A DNA stretch of 5,143 nt from Vulcanimicrobiota bacterium. Its GTDB lineage: Bacteria; Vulcanimicrobiota; Vulcanimicrobiia; Vulcanimicrobiales; Vulcanimicrobiaceae. Below, piece by piece: positions 1 to 5,143 of this stretch; the stretch's first letter is position 1, and each line of letters opens with the position of its first letter. The notes beneath the pieces were generated by a model. The model was not told the origin of the DNA, ran no database searches, and saw nothing but the letters and a program-made list of their open reading frames with translations. Position numbers and translations under genes: made by a program. The stretch lies in the NCBI GenBank assembly GCA_013289785.1, contig JABCZE010000148.1:1-5143 (forward strand), written 5' to 3'.

Positions 1-1731
1 CCACACCGCGGTAACTAAATCGGGCGTATAGCCGACGAACCAGGCGTCGCGAAAACTCGAGGTCGTCCCGGTCTTACCGGCTGCCGGGCGCCCGATGACG
101 GCGTTGGGATAGCCGGTCCCGTGCGCGATGACGTCCTCCAGCATCGAGGTCATGATATAAGCAGTTCCCGCACTTACGACATCGGTCGACGCGGGAAAGC
201 GATCGTCAAGTACTATCGTGCCCAGCGAATCCCTCACCATCCGAAACGGCGTCGGATCGACGTGCAACCCTTGGTTGGCGAGCGTCGAATAGCCGCTGGC
301 CTGATCGAGCACGGTGACGACCGACGAGCCAAGCGCGAGCGAAAGATTCGCCTCCAGAGGAGACGTTACGCCCATCCGATGCGCGTAGTCGATGATCCGA
401 TCCAAGCCGATGCGGTCGGCGAGCTTCACCGCGACGATGTTGCGCGACATCGTCAGCGCCTCGCGCAGAGTGATTGCACCCATATAGCGGTAATCGTCGT
501 CCTCGGGCGACCATTGCGTGCCGTCGCCCATCGGATAGCTCACCGCAGTATCGTTAACCAGCGTGCTTGCTGGTATCCCCGAATCGATGGCGGCCGTGTA
601 ATCGTAGATCTTGAACGACGAACCCGGCTGGCGCCGCGCCTGCCACGCGCGATTGAATTGGTCGCCGAGGGAGAAATGCGCGCCGCCGACCATCGCGAGA
701 ATCTCGCCGGTGGACGGCCGTAAAACCACCAGCGCCGCTTGATGCGCCCCGATTCCCTCGGCGATTGCCTGGTGGACGCCCCACGTCACGGCCTCCTGCG
801 CGATGTTTTGCATCCGCTGATCCAAGGTGGTATAGACCGAGAGGCCGCCTTCCTCAACGGCAGTCGAACCAAACAAGTGCTCCAGTTGCGCGATGGCATA
901 CGTCGTGAAATACGGGTAGCGGTAACCCTGCAAACCCGGAATGCGCTCCGAAACCAACTCGAGCGGCTCGTCGAAGGCGGCATCGGCCTGCGCCGAAGTG
1001 ATGTCGCCGCTCTCAACCATTCGATCGAGAACGTGGCGCTCGCGATCGCGCGCGAGCCCCAAGTTCACCAGCGGCGAGTAAACCGAAGGGGCCGCCACCA
1101 CGCCGGCAAGCATCGCCGCCTGGGGCAGCGTGAGTTTGTCGACGCTGCGGCCGAAATAGGTGTGCGCTGCGGCGTCGACGCCGTACGCTCCGGAACCCAG
1201 GTAGATAATGTTGAGATACCGCTCGAGGATTTCGTCCTTGGTGTAGAAACGCTCGATCTCGATCGCCAGCAGCGCCTCTTGAATCTTGCGCGAAACCGAG
1301 ACCCGATCGTTGAGAAACAGCCGGCGAGCCAACTGCTGCGTGATGGTCGAGGCACCCTGAAGTTGCTGGTGCGTGAGATCGGCGAACGCGGCGCGCGCGA
1401 TGCCGCCGAAATCGACGCCGTGATGGTAGTAGAAGTTGTGGTCCTCGTTGGCGATGAAGGCCTGGCGCACGACGTCGGGGATGCGTGAGAGCGGAACCCA
1501 GACGCGGTTCTCTTTATAGACCGAAGCAAGCTGCGTGCCGTCGCGAGCAAAGATGCGAGTGGTGGCCGCCGGCTGGTAATCGGCCATTCGGCTAATGTCG
1601 GGAAGGTTGCGCCCGTAGGCAGCCACCATTCCGGCAACGGTCCCGACGCCGAAGAGCACCAGCAAGAAGACGGTAACGGCAACGCCCCGCAAAATGCGAG
1701 CGGCTCGCTTGCGGCGTTTACTCCTTGGCAC
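1..1731 (-). CDS. Class A penicillin-binding protein (PBP1A family), bifunctional peptidoglycan glycosyltransferase/transpeptidase, 3' end cut by window
   Basis: Polymerises lipid II into glycan strands and cross-links the peptides, anchored in the membrane with catalytic domains outside. I translated all 577 codons to the left edge without a stop. A basic N-terminus (RSKRRKRAAR) precedes a membrane segment at about residues 17-38. The GT51 domain follows: NEDHNFYYHHG with catalytic Glu96, GASTITQQ at 126-133, RKIQEA at 148-153, and LERYLN leading to LGSGAYG up to 184. The penicillin-binding transpeptidase domain has SSFK with Ser371 nucleophile and Lys374, SRN at 429-431 and KTGTT at 553-557. 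All three active-site motifs are intact; only the extreme C-terminus is missing. The start is GTG at 1731, overlapping nusB by 14 nt. It has no clear Shine-Dalgarno, so coupling to nusB is likely. A later TTG (residue 14) would remove the basic anchor. Family names mrcA/ponA are used for such genes; I cannot choose between them. Confidence 0.95.
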   Translation of the reverse strand, partial: MPRSKRRKRAARILRGVAVTVFLLVLFGVGTVAGMVAAYGRNLPDISRMADYQPAATTRIFARDGTQLASVYKENRVWVPLSRIPDVVRQAFIANEDHNFYYHHGVDFGGIARAAFADLTHQQLQGASTITQQLARRLFLNDRVSVSRKIQEALLAIEIERFYTKDEILERYLNIIYLGSGAYGVDAAAHTYFGRSVDKLTLPQAAMLAGVVAAPSVYSPLVNLGLARDRERHVLDRMVESGDITSAQADAAFDEPLELVSERIPGLQGYRYPYFTTYAIAQLEHLFGSTAVEEGGLSVYTTLDQRMQNIAQEAVTWGVHQAIAEGIGAHQAALVVLRPSTGEILAMVGGAHFSLGDQFNRAWQARRQPGSSFKIYDYTAAIDSGIPASTLVNDTAVSYPMGDGTQWSPEDDDYRYMGAITLREALTMSRNIVAVKLADRIGLDRIIDYAHRMGVTSPLEANLSLALGSSVVTVLDQASGYSTLANQGLHVDPTPFRMVRDSLGTIVLDDRFPASTDVVSAGTAYIMTSMLEDVIAHGTGYPNAVIGRPAAGKTGTTSSFRDAWFVGYTPDLVTAVW

Positions 1732-2128
1732 TGGCGACGGCGCTGAGGACTCCGTTTACAAAACGTCCGGAGTCTTCGGTAGAGAAGCGTTTGGCCAACG
1801 CGACGGCCTCGTTGATTGCGACGGCGGCCGGCGTTTTCGGGCGGCAGTGTATTTCAAAAGTAGCCATTTCGAGCAGCAGACGATCGATCGTGGGCAGGCG
1901 TTCGAGCGCCCAGCCTTCCAAGAGCGGGCTCACGATGCGATCGGCTTCCTCGGCGTATTCCAGCGTTCCCAGCGTTAACTCCTTGACGAAAGCCCGCTGT
2001 TCGCCGTCGGCATCTTCGCCGACGACTTCGCGCAACGCGTCGTGCGGCTCGCGGGAGCCGATCACGATGCTGTAGAGGACTTGAAGCGCCTGCTCGCGCG
2101 CCACGCGACGCGACGTTCGCGACGTCAT
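1718..2128 (-). CDS. nusB: Transcription antitermination factor NusB
   Basis: Small all-helical RNA-binding protein. With NusE (ribosomal protein S10) it binds boxA RNA and supports antitermination, chiefly of rRNA operons. The product is 136 residues, normal for the family. Recognisable blocks are AREQALQVLYS at 10-20, the W-x-L-x-R-L-x-x-I-D-R helix at 73-83 (EGWALERLPTIDR), and the C-terminal INEAVALAKRF (105-115) with GRFVNGVL (121-128). The ATG at 2126-2128 overlaps the accC TGA as ATGA (4 nt). There is no strong Shine-Dalgarno, which fits translational coupling. The TAA stop at 1718-1720 lies inside the PBP start region. An accC-nusB adjacency is also found in Bacillus (accB-accC-yqhY-nusB), which supports both assignments. 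In-frame starts further upstream overlap accC deeply and give non-homologous Arg-rich sequence, so I discarded them. Confidence 0.95.
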   Translation of the reverse strand: MTSRTSRRVAREQALQVLYSIVIGSREPHDALREVVGEDADGEQRAFVKELTLGTLEYAEEADRIVSPLLEGWALERLPTIDRLLLEMATFEIHCRPKTPAAVAINEAVALAKRFSTEDSGRFVNGVLSAVASAKE

Positions 2129-3453
2129 CGAAGCGCCAGCTCGTTGCTCAGGAATTCGACGTTGTAGCGGCCGTCCCGGAAGGCCGGTGCGGCGAGAACC
2201 TCGAGGCACAACTCGATCGTGGTTTGAACGCCTTCGATCACGGTCTCGCGCAACGCGCGCTCCATTCGCGCGATGGCGATTTCCCGCGTGTCGCCGTACG
2301 CGACCACTTTGGCAATCATCGAATCGTAGTACGGTGGGATCGTCGCGCCGGCGTAGAGGTGCGTGTCCACTCGAATCCCAGGACCTCCCGGAAAGACCAG
2401 CTTGGACACGGTTCCGGCCGCCGGAGCGAAATGATTGCGAGGATCTTCGGCGTTGATGCGGCACTCGATCGCATTTCCGCGCGCGGCAAGATCGCTCTGC
2501 CCATAGCCCAGCGCCTCGCCGGACGCGATCCGAATCTGCTCTTTGACCAGGTCGATGTTGTAGGCCATCTCCGTCACCGGATGCTCGACCTGAATGCGTG
2601 TGTTCATCTCCATGAAGTAGACGTCGTCGCCGGCAGAAAGAAACTCCAGCGTGCCGGCGTTTGTGTAGCCGACGTGGCGGCAGGCGCGAAGGGCCATCTC
2701 GTGCAGCGACGCGCGGACCGCGGGCGCAAGATTCGGCGCCGGGGTTTCCTCAATGAGCTTTTGGTGGGCCGGCTTCTGAATCGAGCAATCCCGCTCGCCC
2801 AAATGAACGACGTTTCCAAAGTCGTCGCCCAGCACTTGGACTTCGATGTGGCGGGGAGCGCGAATCAACTTCTCGAGGTACAAGCGACCGTCTTTGAAGC
2901 TCGCCTCCGCCTCGGCCGTCGCGCCGGCATAGGCTCGTTGCAGCTCGCTGGGGTCATTGACGACGCGCATGCCTCGGCCGCCTCCGCCCGCCGTAGCCTT
3001 GAGCAAGATCGGATAACCGATCGACTCCGCCGCCGCATACGCTTCTTCCACCGAGCTCAAAACACCGGTACCGGGCGTCGTCGGCACGCCGGCTTCTCGC
3101 ACGACGTTCTTTGCCGACGCCTTGTCGCCCATCAAGGCGATGACGCGCGGTTCGGGTCCAATAAACGTTAGCCCGTGATCGGAGCAAATCTCCGCAAAGC
3201 GCGCGTTCTCCGCGAGAAATCCATAACCGGGATGAATTGCGTCGCAGCGGGTTATCAGCGCCGTAGAGATGATGTTGGGAATGTTCAAATACGACCGGCC
3301 TGCCGGACCGGGGCCCACGCAAAACGCTTCGTCGGCCTGGCGCACGTGCAGCGAATCCCGGTCGGCTTCGGAGAAAATTGCGACGGTCAGAACGCCTAGT
3401 TCTTGACAGGCACGATTGATTCGCAGCGCGATCTCGCCGCGGTTGGCGATCAA
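2125..3453 (-). CDS. accC: Biotin carboxylase subunit of acetyl-CoA carboxylase (AccC)
   Basis: ATP-grasp enzyme that carboxylates biotin on the carrier protein BCCP using bicarbonate and ATP, the first half-reaction of malonyl-CoA synthesis. The 442-residue product is the length of a stand-alone AccC. Domains in order: N-terminal Rossmann-like (IANRGEIALRI; HPGYGFLAEN 74-83), ATP-grasp with glycine-rich loop AGGGGRGM 155-162, and C-terminal domain with ECRINAEDP 330-338 and PPYYDSMI 373-380. By alignment from memory to E. coli AccC the catalytic residues are kept: Lys111, Lys152, His202, Lys232, Glu270, Glu282, Arg286, Glu290 and Arg332. The Q-RR-HQK segment reads Q-KPA-HQK here, one residue longer. 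The given start is TTG at 3453, the only ATG/GTG/TTG in the open frame. The family N-terminus aligns five residues further upstream, at an ATC codon (3466-3468). A pyruvate or propionyl-CoA carboxylase A subunit is a less likely alternative. Confidence 0.94.
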   Translation of the reverse strand: MIANRGEIALRINRACQELGVLTVAIFSEADRDSLHVRQADEAFCVGPGPAGRSYLNIPNIISTALITRCDAIHPGYGFLAENARFAEICSDHGLTFIGPEPRVIALMGDKASAKNVVREAGVPTTPGTGVLSSVEEAYAAAESIGYPILLKATAGGGGRGMRVVNDPSELQRAYAGATAEAEASFKDGRLYLEKLIRAPRHIEVQVLGDDFGNVVHLGERDCSIQKPAHQKLIEETPAPNLAPAVRASLHEMALRACRHVGYTNAGTLEFLSAGDDVYFMEMNTRIQVEHPVTEMAYNIDLVKEQIRIASGEALGYGQSDLAARGNAIECRINAEDPRNHFAPAAGTVSKLVFPGGPGIRVDTHLYAGATIPPYYDSMIAKVVAYGDTREIAIARMERALRETVIEGVQTTIELCLEVLAAPAFRDGRYNVEFLSNELALR

Positions 3454-3474
3454 AACTTTTTGAAAGATGTCAGA

Positions 3475-3481
3475 TTCCCTC
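3475..3481 (-). promoter_or_regulatory. Probable ribosome-binding site for accC, suggesting a non-canonical ATC start
   Basis: The sense sequence GAGGGAA overlaps the stop of the upstream folK fusion gene. GAGGG lies 8 nt before ATC at 3466-3468, where translation would give IFQKVLIANRGE, matching the usual family start M-x-x-K-V-L-I-A-N-R-G-E. It lies about 23 nt before the TTG at 3453, too far for normal initiation. This is an inference from spacing and family alignment; the Shine-Dalgarno match could be fortuitous. Confidence 0.45.
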
Positions 3482-3899
3482 AGCCTCGCGCGATCGAAAA
3501 GAGCGCCTGGCCGTATTCGACCGGCGACTCGTCGGCGGCTCCAATGCGCACGAGACGCCCCGCTCCCATGCTATGCACCGGCGTTCGAATTCCAAGCGCT
3601 TCGATGTAACCCAGCTCCCGGTCGGCGTCGAAGGTTTCGCCTTCGGACGGCGCCGGGCGGCTGAGATGAAAGATTCCAACCAGATCGGCCTTGATCGTGT
3701 CGAATCGAAGCCGCGTCGCATCGGCCGCGGTCCGATCGTTGGCGCGGCGGGCTCGAGCGGCGTACGGCTGCCTGCGCGCCACCTCGATCTCGTCGTTCTC
3801 GCGCACGATCCGCACGCGCACGGCGTCGCCGCTGCTCAAGAAATCCGCCAGCGCGCGCACGCGCTCGCTAATGGCCAAAGAGAACTCGGGCGCCATCAT
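3480..3899 (-). other. Degenerate BCCP (AccB-like) module, possibly also translated from an internal ATG
   Basis: This 139-residue stretch is collinear with whole AccB proteins. Aligned from memory with Bacillus AccB, the I-T-S-P-M-V-G-T-F block corresponds to IKADLVGIFHLS, the E-A-M-K-L block to EALGI, and the VEYGQPLF end to VEYGQALF. The spacing between the last two blocks is ungapped. The Met and Lys of the biotinylation motif are Leu and Gly. It starts at a double ATG (3894-3899). Upstream is the sense sequence AAGGCGGTACC, whose AAGG ends 7 nt before the first ATG, so a separate protein is possible. Its position directly before accC is the usual accB locus, suggesting a former accB that lost its biotin site. 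It may instead be a scaffold or regulator of acetyl-CoA carboxylase; that role is inference. Confidence 0.75.
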
Positions 3900-4376
3900 G
3901 GTACCGCCTTCGCGCTCGACCCTTAGGACGCCCGCCAGCTCCGATTCCGGCAGTGCGTCTCGCATCGCCGCAAAGCGTTCGTCCAGCTCGGCGAGGGGTA
4001 CCAGCACGAAGGCTCGCTCGGCAAGGTGCTCGTGGGGGACGCGCAGCCGCTCGTCGGCGATCGTCAGGTCGTCGTAGAGCAATAAGTCCAGATCGACGAT
4101 GCGCGGTCCCCAGCGTTCGCCGGCGGTGCGACCGAGCCGCCGTTCGATCGCGAGAAACGCATCGAGCAGTTCGTGCGGTGACAACTCGGTCCGCAGCGAC
4201 GCAACCAGGTTCAAGAACTCGGGTTGATCGAGATGCCCCCATGGCGCGGTCCGATACGTGGAAGAGATCGCCGCGAGCGTTCCGGCGTTGCGTAGCTCGC
4301 CGAGAGCGCGCGAAAGGTTGCCGGTCCGGTCGCCGGCGTTCGTGCCAATCCCGACGTACGCCAAATGCTCGCTCAT
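3480..4376 (-). CDS. folK: FolK (HPPK) fused in frame to an AccB/BCCP-like module lacking the biotinyl lysine
   Basis: Residues 1-159 are 6-hydroxymethyl-7,8-dihydropterin pyrophosphokinase, which transfers pyrophosphate from ATP to the pterin before FolP acts. Visible motifs are GTNAGDR 11-17, YRTAPWG 41-47, RWGPR-IVDLDLLL with the Mg-binding Asp95 and Asp97, and RVPHEH 112-117. This is about the whole length of a normal FolK (E. coli 159). Residues 160-298 continue without a stop into an AccB-like protein: an N-terminal helix/strand region (EFSLAISERVRALADFL), an Ala/Arg-rich linker (about 202-222), and a biotinyl-domain fold from about 228 ending in VEYGQALF. The site equivalent to EAMK reads EALG, with Gly262 replacing the lysine. 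The ATG at 4374-4376 overlaps the folB TGA as ATGA. The TGA stop at 3480-3482 lies just upstream of accC. HPPK is very likely active; the C-terminal part cannot be biotinylated at the usual position. Confidence 0.9.
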   Translation of the reverse strand: MSEHLAYVGIGTNAGDRTGNLSRALGELRNAGTLAAISSTYRTAPWGHLDQPEFLNLVASLRTELSPHELLDAFLAIERRLGRTAGERWGPRIVDLDLLLYDDLTIADERLRVPHEHLAERAFVLVPLAELDERFAAMRDALPESELAGVLRVEREGGTMMAPEFSLAISERVRALADFLSSGDAVRVRIVRENDEIEVARRQPYAARARRANDRTAADATRLRFDTIKADLVGIFHLSRPAPSEGETFDADRELGYIEALGIRTPVHSMGAGRLVRIGAADESPVEYGQALFSIARG

Positions 4377-4738
4377 CGGCCTTCGTAACTCGGATTGACC
4401 CGATCCAATGTGACCGACGGCGTCGCGTCGTCCAGAATCTCGGGCTTCGCGATCGTTACGACTGCGCGCGCAACGCGATGGTCCCCGAACACGGCGTCGA
4501 GAATATCCGAAGCCAAACGTTCGAGCAGCGCATACGACGTGCTCGCGACGATCGCGACGATCCGGCGATGTAGCCCGGCATAGTCGAGCGTGTCTGAGAG
4601 GTCGTCGCTGAGTTGCGCCGCACGCAGATCGATCTCGGCGTCGATGTCGATCGCAAACGGTTGCGGACGATCGCGCTCGGCGGCCTCCCAGCCATGGCGG
4701 CCGTACGCGCGTACGCCGCGAAGCGTTATTCGGTCCAA
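4373..4738 (-). CDS. folB: Dihydroneopterin aldolase FolB
   Basis: Cytosolic enzyme that cleaves 7,8-dihydroneopterin to 6-hydroxymethyl-7,8-dihydropterin and glycolaldehyde, supplying the FolK substrate. The product is 121 residues, the usual length. Visible family features are the start DRITLRGVRAYGRHG, the conserved Glu21 in AAERDRPQPF, DTLDYAGL with Tyr53, LLERLA with Glu73, and the catalytic lysine Lys98 in IAKPE. The start chosen is TTG at 4736-4738. It places the protein exactly at the family N-terminus (M-D-R-I-x-L-x-G) and overlaps the folP stop by 13 nt. An ATG at 4790-4792 would add 18 residues (RCSRGNRCAGAR and so on) that look like out-of-frame folP. The ribosome-binding site before the TTG is weak, which fits coupling to folP. 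The folB stop overlaps the folK start. Confidence 0.92.
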   Translation of the reverse strand: MDRITLRGVRAYGRHGWEAAERDRPQPFAIDIDAEIDLRAAQLSDDLSDTLDYAGLHRRIVAIVASTSYALLERLASDILDAVFGDHRVARAVVTIAKPEILDDATPSVTLDRVNPSYEGR

Positions 4739-5143
4739 CCGTCCGGCCGCCAGCCGCGCACCAGCGCATCGGTTACCGCGGCTGCATCGCATGCCGCACG
4801 CACGTCGTGAACGCGAACGACGTCAACCCCCGCCGCAATCGCAAACGCGGTGCTGGCCACCGTTGCAAAGACGCGATCGTCGGGCTCTCTCCCGGCCAGC
4901 TTGCCGAGCGTCGACTTTCGCGAGGTGCCGATCAGCGTGGGGAACCCGAGCGCCACCAGTCGCGGCAGCGCTTTTAAGACGGCAATATTCTGCTCGGCCG
5001 TCTTGCCGAAGCCCACGCCGGGATCCAGAATGACTCGGTCCGGAGCGATCCCGCGCGCGACGGCCCGGTTTGCGCAATCGTCGAGATAGGCCACGACCGC
5101 ATCGACGACCGGGCCGTCGTAGAGCGTGCCGTTTTGGTTGTGC
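4726..5143 (-). CDS. folP: Dihydropteroate synthase FolP, 5' end outside the window
   Basis: Condenses 6-hydroxymethyl-7,8-dihydropterin pyrophosphate (the FolK product) with p-aminobenzoate to give dihydropteroate; target of sulfonamides. The window holds 138 C-terminal residues plus the TAA stop (4726-4728), roughly half of a typical 270-residue protein. The open frame continues to the right edge, beginning HNQNGTLYDG, which fits the conserved M-H region of the TIM barrel. Pterin-pocket and substrate-loop motifs follow: DPGVGFGKT at fragment residues 40-48, GTSRKS at 72-77 and VRVHDV at 109-114, all intact. The codon at 5092-5094 is a GTG but lies inside the conserved domain and is not the start. 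It is followed by overlapping folB and folK, the usual folP-folB-folK grouping. Confidence is high for family and function. Confidence 0.95.
   Translation of the reverse strand, partial: HNQNGTLYDGPVVDAVVAYLDDCANRAVARGIAPDRVILDPGVGFGKTAEQNIAVLKALPRLVALGFPTLIGTSRKSTLGKLAGREPDDRVFATVASTAFAIAAGVDVVRVHDVRAACDAAAVTDALVRGWRPDGWTE

Noticed and set aside
1043..1048. HIP1-like octamer suggesting a cyanobacterium
   Set aside because: Only one full GCGATCGC was seen. The other CGATCG sites have different flanks, and the gene order does not point to cyanobacteria.
739..1488. A 249-codon open frame on the plus strand opposite the PBP glycosyltransferase region
   Set aside because: It is the mirror of a well-supported GT51 domain and its Arg/Val-rich translation resembles no known family.
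1065..1682. A 205-codon minus-strand frame inside the PBP gene
   Set aside because: It is in a different frame from the PBP, which is continuously open with all motifs. Its composition (Ser/Arg/Pro-rich) is typical of a shifted shadow.
2129..2464. Upstream extension of the nusB frame into accC
   Set aside because: Translation there is Arg/Ser-rich without NusB similarity, and the ATG at 2128 gives the normal NusB length and an ATGA overlap.
2224..3171. A 315-codon open frame on the plus strand opposite accC
   Set aside because: It lies wholly antisense to a gene with clear catalytic motifs. Its translation shows no recognisable domain, and long antisense frames are expected in high-GC coding DNA.
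3454..3570. Programmed frameshift joining the FolK-BCCP protein to AccC
   Set aside because: The accC frame is open upstream to 3571, so it is formally possible, but I see no slippery heptamer or downstream structure. The GAGGG site supports separate initiation.
4377..4769. N-terminal extension of the folK frame upstream of the ATG at 4376
   Set aside because: The extension overlaps all of folB and translates to Arg-rich non-homologous sequence, while MSEHLAYVGIGTN is the normal FolK N-terminus.
1..5143. tRNA or rRNA genes, CRISPR arrays, insertion sequences, rho-independent terminators
   Set aside because: I saw no repeat-spacer pattern, transposase, terminal inverted repeats or hairpin plus U-tract. 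Essentially all the sequence is accounted for by the minus-strand genes.

Overview
This is a high-GC (about 60% by eye) bacterial window that is almost entirely coding. Every supportable gene is on the minus strand, so the operon reads from right to left. The order is folP (5' end outside the window), folB, folK fused to a biotin-carboxyl-carrier-like module, accC, nusB, and a class A penicillin-binding protein (3' end outside the window). Neighbouring genes overlap by 4 to 14 nt, except for a short gap before accC. I see no intergenic promoter or terminator, so this looks like the middle of one long, translationally coupled operon. The gene products are clearly bacterial and the accB-accC-nusB order recalls Firmicutes and related lineages. 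The divergent sequences and rare starts suggest a poorly sampled high-GC phylum (for example Eremiobacterota, Armatimonadota or Chloroflexota). That placement is a low-confidence inference.

Right part (about 3900-5143): three consecutive folate steps. FolP (dihydropteroate synthase, C-terminal half), FolB (dihydroneopterin aldolase) and FolK (HPPK) are all present with intact active-site motifs. Middle part (about 2125-3900): a BCCP/AccB-like module sits directly upstream of accC, the biotin carboxylase subunit of acetyl-CoA carboxylase. Left part (1-2128): nusB (antitermination factor) and a bifunctional peptidoglycan synthase. The operon thus links cofactor, fatty-acid, transcription and cell-wall functions.

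The most unusual feature is the gene at 3480-4376. It is a single open frame in which a full-length FolK is followed, with no linker and no stop, by a complete AccB-like protein. Its biotinylation motif is degenerate: the invariant Lys of the E-A-M-K motif aligns without gaps to Gly262. The module therefore cannot carry biotin. It resembles in concept the plant plastid BADC proteins, non-biotinylated BCCP look-alikes that regulate acetyl-CoA carboxylase. An ATG-ATG pair with a plausible ribosome-binding site lies exactly at the module boundary, so the AccB-like part may also be made as a separate protein. The accC gene next door has no ATG or GTG start, and it carries a changed, one-residue-longer segment in its normally conserved QRRHQK region.
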